From an uncultured Clostridia bacterium (lineage in GTDB: Bacteria > Bacillota > Clostridia > Oscillospirales > Oscillospiraceae), in contig CAMVJF010000026.1 of the NCBI GenBank assembly GCA_947167725.1, positions 1 through 12,999 on the forward strand: a stretch of DNA of 12,999 nucleotides, read 5' to 3'. This document shows positions 1 through 6,605 of this stretch, in pieces. Within the stretch, counting starts at the first letter, position 1, and each line of letters starts with the position of its first letter. Made by a program: the position numbers and the translations under genes. The notes below the pieces were generated by a model, which was not told the origin of the DNA, did no database searches, and was given only the letters and a program-made list of their open reading frames with translations.

Positions 1-15
1 GCCGCCCGGGAAGCT

Positions 16-65
16 GTGCAAAAGAGAAAAGCGCTTCGCGTCCGAAAACGCGAAGCGCTTTTCTC
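16..65 (-). terminator. Strong hairpin terminator after the CDF exporter gene
   Basis: A perfect 17-bp inverted repeat (24-40 with 49-65) encloses an 8-base loop. Read on the minus strand it starts directly after the TAA stop of the exporter gene. The distal arm ends in a T-rich stretch (TTTTCTCTTTTG), as expected for intrinsic termination. The arms are symmetric, so it could also stop plus-strand transcripts, for which TTTTCTC ends the right arm. Confidence 0.8.
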
Positions 66-66
66 G

Positions 67-957
67 TTATGATCCCTCGCTCTCCCCCGGATTGACGTGC
101 ACCATGATGTGCTTGACCTCCGGGAAGTCCCGCTCGATGCGGTCGTGCACCTGCTCGGCGATCTCATGCGCCGCAGCGAGCGTCATGCTCCCGTCGAGAC
201 GGATCTCCAGGTCGACATAGGCCTTGCTTCCGAAGGTCCGGGTCTGCAGACGGTCGACGCCGAGAACCTCCGGCTGCCGCAGCACACAGTCGGCAAGCCG
301 TTTCTCCGTCTCCGCGTCGCAGGCGCGGTCGACCATTTTTGCCGTTGCGTCGCGGAAGATGTCGTAGGCCGCCTTGAGAATGAAGAGGCAGATCACCAGA
401 CTCGCGATCGGCTCCATGACCGGATAGCCCATGCGCGCGCCGGCGATGCCGATGAGAGCGCCGACGGAGGAGAGCGCGTCGCTGCGATGATGCCATGCGT
501 TCGCCATCAGCGCCGCGGAGTTGAGCCGCCTGGCATAGAAGCGCGTGTACCAGTACATCGCCTCCTTGAGCGCGATCGAAACCGCCGCCGCGACGAGCGC
601 AAGCGTTCCGGGCATGACGATCGTCTCGCCTCCGCCGAGGCTCCTGACCGCGCGCACGCCGATCAGGATGCCGGTCATCGCCAGCACCGCCGAGAGCAGG
701 ATCGCCGCGACGCACTCAAAGCGCTCGTGGCCGTAGGGATGCTCACGGTCGGCCTCGCGGGCGGAGAGCTTGACGCCGATGATGACGATAAAGCTGCTCA
801 GCACGTCCGAGGCGGAGTGTACCGCGTCGCTGATCATCGCGCCGGAATGGGCCAGAATACCCGCGAGCAGCTTGAAGAGCGACAGCGCGGTATTGCCTGC
901 GACGCTCACGAGCGAGACGCGCGTCGCGGTCTTTTCAAAATCCAGTTCCTGTTTCAT
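67..957 (-). CDS. Cation diffusion facilitator (CDF) family metal exporter, probably Ni/Co efflux
   Basis: This 296-residue protein has the full length of a bacterial CDF transporter: about six membrane segments in residues 12-200 and a cytoplasmic domain to the end. Metal-site motifs are visible: D44, H47 and D51 in the second membrane segment (SDAVHSASD), H156, H157 and D160 in the fifth (HHRSD), and a His-rich C-terminal strand (VKHIMVHVNP). CDF proteins exchange protons for divalent metals and export them from the cytoplasm. The ATG at 957 has a GGGAGGGGAG ribosome site ending 10 bases upstream. The gene is a single transcription unit under a NiCo-type riboswitch, so Ni2+ or Co2+ is the likely inducer and substrate; the protein alone would not separate these from Zn2+, Fe2+ or Mn2+. 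The family call is firm, the metal is inferred. Confidence 0.93.
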   Translation of the reverse strand: MKQELDFEKTATRVSLVSVAGNTALSLFKLLAGILAHSGAMISDAVHSASDVLSSFIVIIGVKLSAREADREHPYGHERFECVAAILLSAVLAMTGILIGVRAVRSLGGGETIVMPGTLALVAAAVSIALKEAMYWYTRFYARRLNSAALMANAWHHRSDALSSVGALIGIAGARMGYPVMEPIASLVICLFILKAAYDIFRDATAKMVDRACDAETEKRLADCVLRQPEVLGVDRLQTRTFGSKAYVDLEIRLDGSMTLAAAHEIAEQVHDRIERDFPEVKHIMVHVNPGESEGS

Positions 958-985
958 ATCCTCTGCACTCCCCTCCCGGGCATGG

Positions 986-1026
986 AAAAAGCCACGGGAA
1001 CAGTTTATTCGATCCTGTCCCGTGGC
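986..1026 (-). terminator. Riboswitch expression platform: intrinsic terminator before the CDF gene
   Basis: On the minus strand GCCACGGGACAG (1026-1015) pairs with CTGTTCCCGTGGC (1003-991), with one extra U in the second arm, and five T follow at 990-986. This hairpin lies just upstream of the exporter start codon. Its first arm reuses the 3' side of aptamer helix P4 and the conserved GGGACAGG segment, so aptamer and terminator exclude each other. Metal binding would keep the terminator open and switch the exporter on. Confidence 0.88.
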
Positions 1027-1093
1027 ATGACCACTGCCGCATGAAAGCGACCCGGCTCCGAGCTCCGTCCGGGAGCTCCGGCCTGTTCAGTTT
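1012..1093 (-). promoter_or_regulatory. NiCo (czcD-type) riboswitch aptamer
   Basis: The leader RNA of the CDF gene matches the four-helix NiCo aptamer as I remember it. ACUGAACAGGC (1091-1081) opens it. P2 pairs CCG(G)AGCUCC (1081-1072) with GGAGCUCGG (1066-1058), one G bulged. The conserved GCCGGG follows at 1056-1051. P3 pairs GUCGC (1051-1047) with GCGGC (1040-1036). P4 pairs GUGG (1034-1031) with CCAC (1025-1022). GGGACAGG closes the element and can pair weakly with the opening CUG as P1. Members of this class bind Ni2+ or Co2+ cooperatively and activate exporter genes. Gene context, the position right after a promoter and the overlapping terminator all agree. It was identified by eye, not with a covariance model. 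Confidence 0.85.
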
Positions 1094-1100
1094 GCCCCAT

Positions 1101-1129
1101 ACACTAACAAAGAACTCGGTCCGTGTCAA
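1101..1129 (-). promoter_or_regulatory. Sigma-A-type promoter of the riboswitch/CDF unit
   Basis: A perfect -35 TTGACA (1129-1124) is followed after 17 bases by TAGTGT (1106-1101), a weak -10. It begins seven bases beyond the moaE stop codon. The predicted start, near 1094-1097, lies just at the beginning of the riboswitch aptamer, which supports both calls. Confidence 0.65.
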
Positions 1130-1135
1130 ACGGGC

Positions 1136-1519
1136 TCACAGCTCTTTTTCGATCACGCACCCGGTCTTGATCTCTCCGACGAGGCTCTGCAGCGCGTCGA
1201 TCACATGCGGGCGGATGTCGCCGCCGACCAGCACAAGCATGATCTCCTCGCCGAGGGACAGGCGTCCCTCGTTGAGCCAGACCCGGATATGGAAGATCCC
1301 GGGCAGCTTTTTCGCTCGCTCGATCGCCGCGGCAAGCTTCTCCCGGTCATAGGAGAACTCCATGCCCCGCACGGCGTCCAGCCCCTGCACGCCCTCGCGC
1401 ACGGCGGCCTTGGGCGTCTCCCGCACGACCCCGGTATGGAACAGGTACATGCCGCAGTTTTCCGCGCCCTGTTCCGCTCTCGCTTCCGCGAGCCATTGAT
1501 CCAGCGACGGCCGTTTCAT
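1136..1519 (-). CDS. moaE: MoaE-like molybdopterin synthase catalytic subunit (divergent short type)
   Basis: This 127-residue protein is a MoaE homologue, the large subunit that transfers sulfur from MoaD to cyclic pyranopterin monophosphate to form molybdopterin. The family pattern is recognisable: GVVR at 30-33, a GRLSLGEE stretch at 85-92, IRPHVIDAL at 102-110, and two lysines, K118 and K125, with the seven-residue spacing of the E. coli active-site pair K119 and K126. It differs from the classic form: the HRIG segment reads LNEG and the C-terminal tail stops soon after the second lysine. This variant is familiar in anaerobic Firmicutes. The start overlaps the previous stop by ATGA, so it is translationally coupled as the last gene of the moa operon. 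No moaD lies in the window. I am confident of the family; that it works with a standard MoaD is inferred. Confidence 0.85.
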   Translation of the reverse strand: MKRPSLDQWLAEARAEQGAENCGMYLFHTGVVRETPKAAVREGVQGLDAVRGMEFSYDREKLAAAIERAKKLPGIFHIRVWLNEGRLSLGEEIMLVLVGGDIRPHVIDALQSLVGEIKTGCVIEKEL

Positions 1520-2022
1520 TTCCTGTTCCCCTCCGCGCAGTCGGCAGAGCCTGAGGATGCCAGCATATCCAGTCCGTGCAGCAGCGGCTCGATGACGGAG
1601 AGCAGGTTCTCCTTCGCCGCCTTTTCGCTGCCGGGAAGATTGACGATCAGCGAGCGGGCGCGGATACCGGCGGCGCTGCGCGACAGGCAGCCGCGCGGCG
1701 TGATGCGCATGCTCGCGGCGCGCATCGCCTCGCCGATGCCCGGGGTCTCGCGCTCGACGACGGCCTTCGTCGCCTCGGGCGTGATGTCGCGCGGGGAAAA
1801 GCCCGTGCCTCCGGTCGTGAGGATCAGCGAAACACCGAGCTCGTCCGCGCAGCGGATCAGCTCGCTTTCGATCATCTCCCGCTCATCGGGCACGATGCTC
1901 CGATAGACGACGGCGAGGCCGTATTCCTCCGCGATCGCGCCCACGGCGGGGCCGCTGGTGTCCTGCCGCTCGCCGCGAAATCCCTTGTCGCTGACTGTGA
2001 TGACTGCCGCTGTGTAGCTCAT
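1516..2022 (-). CDS. MogA/MoaB family molybdopterin adenylyltransferase
   Basis: The protein (168 residues from the chosen start) belongs to the MogA/MoaB family, which activates molybdopterin with ATP to adenylyl-molybdopterin before molybdate insertion. Visible motifs are SDKG (11-14), DTSGP (21-25), the nucleotide/pterin loop TTGGTG (69-74) with RDITPEAT (78-85), and LPGS (129-132). The reading frame is open 32 codons further upstream, but that extension lies inside moaC. The ATG at 2022 overlaps the moaC stop as ATGA, begins the conserved MSYTAAVITVSD strand, and is clearly the real start. MogA and MoaB are hard to separate by eye, so no symbol is given. It is third in the moa operon. Confidence 0.92.
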   Translation of the reverse strand: MSYTAAVITVSDKGFRGERQDTSGPAVGAIAEEYGLAVVYRSIVPDEREMIESELIRCADELGVSLILTTGGTGFSPRDITPEATKAVVERETPGIGEAMRAASMRITPRGCLSRSAAGIRARSLIVNLPGSEKAAKENLLSVIEPLLHGLDMLASSGSADCAEGNRK

Positions 2023-2513
2023 TGCTCTTCCTCCCGGTGAAAATCTCCGTGAACGCCGCCCGTCTTTTCGATCAGACGGACGTCGGTGATGACCATATCC
2101 TTCTGCACGGCCTTGCACATGTCATAAACCGTGAGCGCCGCGACCGAAGCCGCCGTCAGTGCCTCCATCTCCACGCCGGTCCTTCCCTCGCAGGAGACTC
2201 CGGCGCGGATCTCGACGGCGAGATCCTCCTCGTTGAGCGAGAGAGACAGGTCGATGCCGTCCACCGCGACCGGATGGCACATCGGGATCAGCTCCGGCGT
2301 GCGCTTCGCGCCCATGATGCCGCCGATCTGCGCGACGGTCAGCACGTCGCCCTTCTTCATCCCGCCGCTGCGGATCAGGGCGAAGGTCTCGGGACTGACG
2401 AGCACGCGTGCGCCGGCGACGGCCGTGCGGCGCGTGGGGTTCTTCGCGCCCACGTCCACCATCCTGGCGCGTCCCTCGTCGTTGAAGTGGGTAAAATCGT
2501 TGCCGTTCTGCAT
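2019..2513 (-). CDS. moaC: Cyclic pyranopterin monophosphate synthase MoaC
   Basis: MoaC converts the 3',8-cyclo-GTP product of MoaA into cyclic pyranopterin monophosphate, the second step of molybdenum cofactor synthesis in the cytoplasm. The 164-residue length is typical. The diagnostic segments are GAKRTPELIPMCHP (68-81), GVEMEALTAAS (113-123) and DMCKA (131-135). D131 and K134 correspond to the catalytic Asp and Lys of the E. coli enzyme. The gene begins four bases after the moaA stop and ends in an ATGA overlap with the mog gene, so the four moa genes are almost certainly one transcript. An alternative internal start (M18) would remove the usual N-terminal stretch and is less likely. Confidence 0.96.
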   Translation of the reverse strand: MQNGNDFTHFNDEGRARMVDVGAKNPTRRTAVAGARVLVSPETFALIRSGGMKKGDVLTVAQIGGIMGAKRTPELIPMCHPVAVDGIDLSLSLNEEDLAVEIRAGVSCEGRTGVEMEALTAASVAALTVYDMCKAVQKDMVITDVRLIEKTGGVHGDFHREEEQ

Positions 2514-2517
2514 GGTC

Positions 2518-3471
2518 TCAGCCGCCTATCCGATTCATATTTCTTCCGCTGCGGCTGCGCTGCGTGTAGGACAGCTCGCCGTGCCACGCGGGCTTTGAAA
2601 GGATCGCCTTCACGAACTGTTCGCGCATGCCCTCCGCGTCCAGCCCCTTGACGGAAAACTCCTCCCGTCCGTGCAGGCAGGGCTTGAGCTTGCCGTCCGC
2701 CGTGAGGCGGATGCGGTTGCATTCGCCGCAGAAATGGCTGCTCAGAGGACTGATCAGGCCGATGCGGCCCTGCGCGCCGGGAAGGCGGTACAGCCGCGCC
2801 ACGCCGCCGTCCCGGGGCTCTTCGACGAGCCCGGGCAGCTTCTGCAGCACGGTGTCGCAGGGAATGAAGGACCCGGCGGAGAAGTCGCCGCCGTCGTACA
2901 TCGGCATCATCTCGATAAAGCGCAGATCCACCGGCCAGGTGCGCGTCAGCTCCGCGAGCCGCGGGATCTCGTCGTCGTTGAAGCCGCCGATCAGCACGGC
3001 GTTGAGCTTGATCCGCTCAAATCCGACGCTCAGCGCGGCCTCGATGCCGGCGATCGCCTGATCGAGCTCGCCGAGGCGCGTGATATAGCGGTACTTCTCC
3101 CGATCGAGCGTGTCGAGACTGATGTTCAGCCGGTCCACGCCCGCTTTTTTCAGCGGCCCGGCGAGCTGCGGCAGAAGCGTTCCGTTCGTCGTGAGGCAGA
3201 GCTCGCGGATCCCGGGCACCTTTGCCGCCTTTTCGCAGATCGAGACGATATTCTTTTTGACCAGCGGTTCTCCGCCGGTGATGCGAAGCTTCGTTATCCC
3301 GAGCGAGGCCGCCGTCTCGATCGCGAGAACGATCTCCTCTTCGCTGAGCATCTCCTCGTGCTCCCGCTTGCATATGCCCTCTGCGGGCATGCAGTAGCGG
3401 CAGCGGAGATTACACAGCTCCGTGACCGAGACGCGCAGATACGTGATCTCTCTTCCGTATGAATCCCTCAT
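2518..3471 (-). CDS. moaA: GTP 3',8-cyclase MoaA (radical SAM)
   Basis: MoaA is the radical SAM enzyme that rearranges GTP in the first step of molybdenum cofactor synthesis. From the chosen start the protein has 317 residues. C20, C24 and C27 form the CX3CX2C radical SAM cluster site (ELCNLRCRYC). GGEP is at 66-69. The MoaA-specific second cluster site CX2CX13C is at C248, C251 and C265. The C-terminus ends RNMNRIGG, and the final GG is the conserved tail that helps catalysis. The frame is open to 3567, but the ATG at 3471 has AAGGAAGG just upstream and starts the conserved region, and the promoter lies inside the longer version. It is the first gene of the operon. Confidence 0.97.
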   Translation of the reverse strand: MRDSYGREITYLRVSVTELCNLRCRYCMPAEGICKREHEEMLSEEEIVLAIETAASLGITKLRITGGEPLVKKNIVSICEKAAKVPGIRELCLTTNGTLLPQLAGPLKKAGVDRLNISLDTLDREKYRYITRLGELDQAIAGIEAALSVGFERIKLNAVLIGGFNDDEIPRLAELTRTWPVDLRFIEMMPMYDGGDFSAGSFIPCDTVLQKLPGLVEEPRDGGVARLYRLPGAQGRIGLISPLSSHFCGECNRIRLTADGKLKPCLHGREEFSVKGLDAEGMREQFVKAILSKPAWHGELSYTQRSRSGRNMNRIGG

Positions 3472-3537
3472 GTGATCCTTCCTTGCTGCTTCCTGGAGCG
3501 CCTGTCCGACGAGGCGGCCGCGCTTTGCTGATAGTAT

Positions 3538-3567
3538 ATTGTAACGCCGACGGGCGTCTCTCGTCAA
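3538..3567 (-). promoter_or_regulatory. Sigma-A-type promoter of the moa operon
   Basis: The -35 TTGACG (3567-3562) and -10 TACAAT (3543-3538) are separated by 18 bases, and the A/T-rich -10 stands out from its GC-rich surroundings. The transcript would have a leader of about 60 bases before moaA. That is too short for a Moco-type riboswitch, and no such fold is visible. Confidence 0.7.
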
Positions 3568-3597
3568 GCTGTCGGGCGCGCGGCGCCGAAAAACGGC

Positions 3598-4095
3598 TCA
3601 GCCTTTTCCGTTTCCGCCCGCGTTCCGGCGCTTCGCCGCGAAGGGGTCCTCCGCCGTCCCCCGATAGCGCGGGCGCACGCCCGCGGCGTAGGAAAACATC
3701 AGCCTCTGCTTCCGGCTCGCCGTGTCGTCCGTTGAGATATCCACGACCTCGCAATGCGCGATCAGCTTCTCCCTCGAGAAAAGCAGCGTGGAGGCGTGCC
3801 GCCGCCCGCCGAGACCGAGCGCCCAGAAATAGGCCTCGGCATGGTAGGCGATCTCGAAAGCGACGCAGCTCTCGGAAAAGAGAAAGGGCTTCCGATACCG
3901 CAGCTCATAGCGCGAGCAGAGCCTTTCGGCGATCAGGAGATAGGCGCGGCCGCGGCCGAGCGCGGAGATCGCGCGCCGCCATGCCTCCGGCTCGGCGCGC
4001 AGATCGAGCGCGAATCCTTTTTCGCCGATCGCGGCGCTTCTGTCCGTCAGAGCGCAGAGCGTCCGTTCCGCCGTCTGCCTTTCCGCGGGATCCAT
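3598..4095 (-). CDS. Uncharacterised protein, about 165 residues
   Basis: I do not recognise this family. The product is soluble-looking, with no signal peptide or membrane segment. Its middle is rich in aromatic and charged residues (FLFSESCVAFEIAYHAEAYF), followed by SREKLIAHCEVVDIS and a basic, glycine-rich tail that may be disordered. The ATG at 4095 is preferred over that at 4101 because AAAGGGGAG lies six bases before it and would touch the earlier one. A good promoter (TTGACA, 17 bases, TAAGAT) sits directly upstream and the amino-acid composition is protein-like, which argues for a real gene. The overlapping plus-strand frame is Arg/Ser/Pro-rich shadow. It runs in the same direction as moaA, about 126 bases ahead, with no clear terminator between, so some read-through into moaA is possible. 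No function is proposed. Confidence 0.7.
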   Translation of the reverse strand: MDPAERQTAERTLCALTDRSAAIGEKGFALDLRAEPEAWRRAISALGRGRAYLLIAERLCSRYELRYRKPFLFSESCVAFEIAYHAEAYFWALGLGGRRHASTLLFSREKLIAHCEVVDISTDDTASRKQRLMFSYAAGVRPRYRGTAEDPFAAKRRNAGGNGKG

Positions 4096-4130
4096 GCTCA
4101 TCTCCCCTTTCTCGTCTCTTTTCAGGCATT

Positions 4131-4159
4131 ATCTTAGCGGCTCGGCGGCAGATTGTCAA
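4131..4159 (-). promoter_or_regulatory. Sigma-A-type promoter of the uncharacterised gene
   Basis: A perfect -35 TTGACA (4159-4154) and a -10 TAAGAT (4136-4131) are separated by the ideal 17 bases. The gene's preferred start codon is 35 bases further down. The -35 box overlaps, on the other strand, the TTGTCA that could serve the divergent cls gene. Confidence 0.65.
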
Positions 4160-4185
4160 TTCATCGGAGATCCGGGGCGTATAAT
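4153..4185 (+). promoter_or_regulatory. Possible promoter of the cardiolipin synthase gene
   Basis: A perfect -10 TATAAT lies at 4180-4185, 46 bases before the start codon. The best -35-like box, TTGTCA (4153-4158), is 21 bases away, longer than optimal, and there is no TG extension. The -10 is convincing in this GC-rich DNA; the -35 assignment is weak. Confidence 0.45.
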
Positions 4186-4231
4186 TCCCGCGGCGGAGAG
4201 ATAACATGATACGCGAGGGAGGCGCTGTGAT

Positions 4232-5821
4232 ATGGAGAAACGACCGGGGGAGCCGGAAAAGAAAAGCTTCCGCGCACGTTCGCGCGCCGGGGGCGGTCTG
4301 CTCTCCGTCCTCTTCAGCCGGACGGGTCTTGTGATCCTCCTGCTGATCGCGCAGGCGGCGATCACCGCCGCGAGCTGGGTTTATTTCGGGGCGCTCCTGA
4401 ACAAGGTCTTTTTCGGCGCCAGGACGCTGCTGATCCTCGCCGTGCTGGTATTTCTTCTCAACGACAGGAGAGCCGCGAGCCTGCAGCTCTCCTGGATGCT
4501 CTGCATTGCGGCCGCGCCCTTTCCCGGCGCGCTGCTCTATCTCCGGACGCGCATCGATCCCGGGAGCCGCGCCGTGCGCAGAAAGCTCCGCGATCTGCGC
4601 GGGCGCAGCCGCGCGCAGCTCTTGCAGAATGAGGACGCGCTCGCCGCGCTGCGGCATGCCGATCCCGCCTCCGCCGCGCTCGCGCGCTATCTCCTGCGCG
4701 AGGGCGGCTTTCCGGTCTTTTCCGGCTGCGAGGTCCGCTACTTTCCCCTCGGCGAGGAGGCCTTCCGGGCGATGCTCGAGCAGCTCCGCCGCGCGGAGCG
4801 CTTCATCTTTCTTGAATTCTTTCTGATCCGCGAGGGCGAGATGTGGGACGCGATCCTGGACGTCCTCGAGCGGAAGGCGCGCGAGGGCGTCGAGGTGCGC
4901 GTGCTCTATGACGGGAGCTGCGAGATGGGCGCTCTGCCCCGTTCCTACCCCGGGCGGCTGCGTCGAAGGGGCGTCCGCGCCGGTGTCTGGCTGCGGCTCC
5001 GGCCCTTTATCACCTCGGCCTACAACTGCCGCGACCACCGCAAGATCATGGTGATCGACGGCCGGGTCGCCTTCACCGGCGGGGTCAATCTCGCCGATGA
5101 GTATATCAACCGCATCTCCCGCTTCGGCCACTGGAAGGACAGCGCCGTGATGCTCTCCGGCCCCGCCGTGCGCAGCTTCACCGCGCTGTTTCTGGAGATG
5201 TGGAACGTCGGGGAAAAAACGCCGGAGGATCCCGCGCCCTATCTCGCGAGCCGCGTGCGCGCCGCGGGGACGCCCGGCTGGGTCGTGCCCTTCGCGGATT
5301 CCCCGCTGGACGCGAGCCGCCTTGCCAAGACGGTGTACGAGGACATCCTCCACACGGCGGAACGCTACGTTTATATCATGACGCCCTATCTCGTCCTCGA
5401 CAGCGAGACGGAATCGGCGCTGTGCTTTGCCGCCGCGCGCGGCGTAGACGTCCGTCTCCTCCTGCCCGGCATCCCGGACAAACCGATGGTCTGGTATCTT
5501 GCCAAGCGCTATTATCCCGCGCTGCTGCGCGCCGGCGTCCGGATCTGGGAGTACACGCCCGGCTTTCTCCATGCCAAGAGCTTTGTCAGCGACGACCGCA
5601 GGGCCGTCGTCGGCAGCGTCAATCTCGACTGCCGCAGTCTCTATCACCATTTCGAATGCGCCGTCTACCTTGCCGAGCAGCCCTGCGCGAAGGAGATCAA
5701 GATCGACTTTCTCTCTGCGCTCGCGCGCTCGCACGAGATCACGCCGGAGGATCTTCGCGCCGTCAGGCTCCCCTTCCGCCTCCTCGGCGCGCTTTTGAAG
5801 CTGATCGCCCCGCTACTGTGA
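4232..5821 (+). CDS. cls: Cardiolipin synthase, phospholipase D superfamily
   Basis: This 529-residue membrane protein joins phospholipids to make cardiolipin. Two HKD catalytic motifs of the phospholipase D superfamily are intact: H269, K271 and D276 (HRKIMVIDGRVAFTGGVN) and H447, K449 and D454 (HAKSFVSDDRRAVVGSVN). The basic N-terminus is followed by hydrophobic segments near 31-52, 62-78 and 85-103, then the charged catalytic part, as in bacterial Cls of about 500 residues. GAGGGAGG (4215-4222) precedes the ATG by nine bases. The gene stands alone between a divergent unknown gene and the YD-repeat gene. No strong terminator is visible after its TGA. A transphosphatidylase acting on another alcohol cannot be excluded, but length and layout fit Cls. 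Confidence 0.93.
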   Translation: MEKRPGEPEKKSFRARSRAGGGLLSVLFSRTGLVILLLIAQAAITAASWVYFGALLNKVFFGARTLLILAVLVFLLNDRRAASLQLSWMLCIAAAPFPGALLYLRTRIDPGSRAVRRKLRDLRGRSRAQLLQNEDALAALRHADPASAALARYLLREGGFPVFSGCEVRYFPLGEEAFRAMLEQLRRAERFIFLEFFLIREGEMWDAILDVLERKAREGVEVRVLYDGSCEMGALPRSYPGRLRRRGVRAGVWLRLRPFITSAYNCRDHRKIMVIDGRVAFTGGVNLADEYINRISRFGHWKDSAVMLSGPAVRSFTALFLEMWNVGEKTPEDPAPYLASRVRAAGTPGWVVPFADSPLDASRLAKTVYEDILHTAERYVYIMTPYLVLDSETESALCFAAARGVDVRLLLPGIPDKPMVWYLAKRYYPALLRAGVRIWEYTPGFLHAKSFVSDDRRAVVGSVNLDCRSLYHHFECAVYLAEQPCAKEIKIDFLSALARSHEITPEDLRAVRLPFRLLGALLKLIAPLL

Positions 5822-5859
5822 AAACGCTTGCGCAGAGATCGGGAAAAAGAGAGAAAGAA

Positions 5860-5888
5860 TTGAGAATATGCGCGGACCGTGCTATAAT
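5860..5888 (+). promoter_or_regulatory. Strong extended -10 promoter of the YD-repeat gene
   Basis: TTGAGA (5860-5865), a 17-base spacer and a perfect TATAAT (5883-5888) with an upstream TG (TGCTATAAT) form one of the best sigma-A-type promoters in the window. It gives the small low-GC gene its own transcript, with a 5' leader of roughly 40 bases. Confidence 0.8.
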
Positions 5889-5932
5889 TGCTTTATTTTC
5901 CGGAGATCAGCTTGAAAAAAGGAGAACGGGAC

Positions 5933-6517
5933 ATGCTCGACGCCAATCAGTATGAATACGATGAAAACGGGCTGCTGATCCTGAAGCACGGAGATTCCTA
6001 TGAGGAGAAATACTCCTACGACCGTGCGCGGCGTCTGACCCATGTTAAAATCGTTTCTGTTTCCAAGAGTACAGACCAACGCGCCAACAAGGTTTACACG
6101 ACGGTCATTACGAAAACGACGAATCAGAGCTATACATATGACAAAAACGGGAACCTCGCATCAGAAATCGTCAATTGTGTCAAAACGTACGATTATGGAT
6201 ACCCGGGTTATCAGGACCGGACCGAGCGTACCAATGATTCCACGTATTATACGTATGGCAAAGACGGCTTGCTGTTGACGGAAAAGCATTCCAATACGGA
6301 CATGAACGGCCGGACCGTCGTAAAGAAGACGGAATACAGCTATGACGATCAGCAGCGGATCTCCTCGAGCCTGGTAACAAAAGACAACCGGGCGACATAT
6401 TACGAGTATCAATACCATGATGATAACACCCTGATAATCACCAGCACCGATCAATGGGGACACAAGGATTCGACGACCCTCTATCTGGGCTATATCTGGG
6501 CTCCCGATCATCCGTAA
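5933..6517 (+). CDS. Small orphan YD-repeat (RHS-like) protein
   Basis: The product (194 residues) consists almost wholly of degenerate YD repeats, the roughly 20-residue beta-hairpin unit of RHS and teneurin proteins: YEYDENGLL (7-15), YSYDRARRL (27-35), YTYDKNGNL (67-75), YTYGKDGLL (106-114), YSYDDQQRI (135-143) and YEYQYHDDN (157-165). Known RHS proteins build a large cocoon from dozens of such units. This one has about six, no signal peptide, no RHS core motif and no toxin tail, so it may be a fragment, a small standalone protein or an RHS accessory. The ATG at 5933 is chosen because AAAGGAG (5918-5924) lies eight bases upstream; an earlier in-frame ATG at 5888 overlaps the -10 box. Base composition differs from its neighbours (29 G/C in the 60 bases at 6061-6120, against 46 of 60 at 7201-7260 in ddl), which suggests recent acquisition. 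Function unknown. Confidence 0.8.
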   Translation: MLDANQYEYDENGLLILKHGDSYEEKYSYDRARRLTHVKIVSVSKSTDQRANKVYTTVITKTTNQSYTYDKNGNLASEIVNCVKTYDYGYPGYQDRTERTNDSTYYTYGKDGLLLTEKHSNTDMNGRTVVKKTEYSYDDQQRISSSLVTKDNRATYYEYQYHDDNTLIITSTDQWGHKDSTTLYLGYIWAPDHP

Positions 6518-6546
6518 AAGAAAGAGCAGTCTTCGGAACGGTTTTT
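6512..6546 (+). terminator. Possible terminator after the YD-repeat gene
   Basis: CCGT (6512-6515) can pair with ACGG (6538-6541), with an inner AAGA/TCTT helix, and five T follow at 6542-6546. An alternative AT-rich hairpin (AAGAAAGA with TTTTTCTT) is also possible. The helix is interrupted, so the call is weak. Confidence 0.35.
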
Positions 6547-6605
6547 CTTGTGTAATCCGAGTTGAAGTGGTATCGTATAGTGGTATGTAAAGGAAGTGAC
6601 ACGAC

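Noticed and set aside
3472..3567. Upstream extension of moaA and a Moco riboswitch in its leader
   Set aside because: The extension overlaps the -35/-10 boxes, and the ATG at 3471 has a strong ribosome site. The remaining leader of about 60 bases is too short and lacks the helices of a Moco aptamer.
3905..5734. A 609-codon open frame on the minus strand
   Set aside because: It is antisense to cardiolipin synthase, which has both HKD motifs. The product is Arg/Ala/Glu-rich with no recognisable motif.
5933..6517. A polymorphic RHS toxin locus
   Set aside because: There is no RHS core, no variable toxin tail and no adjacent immunity gene; the next gene is ddl.
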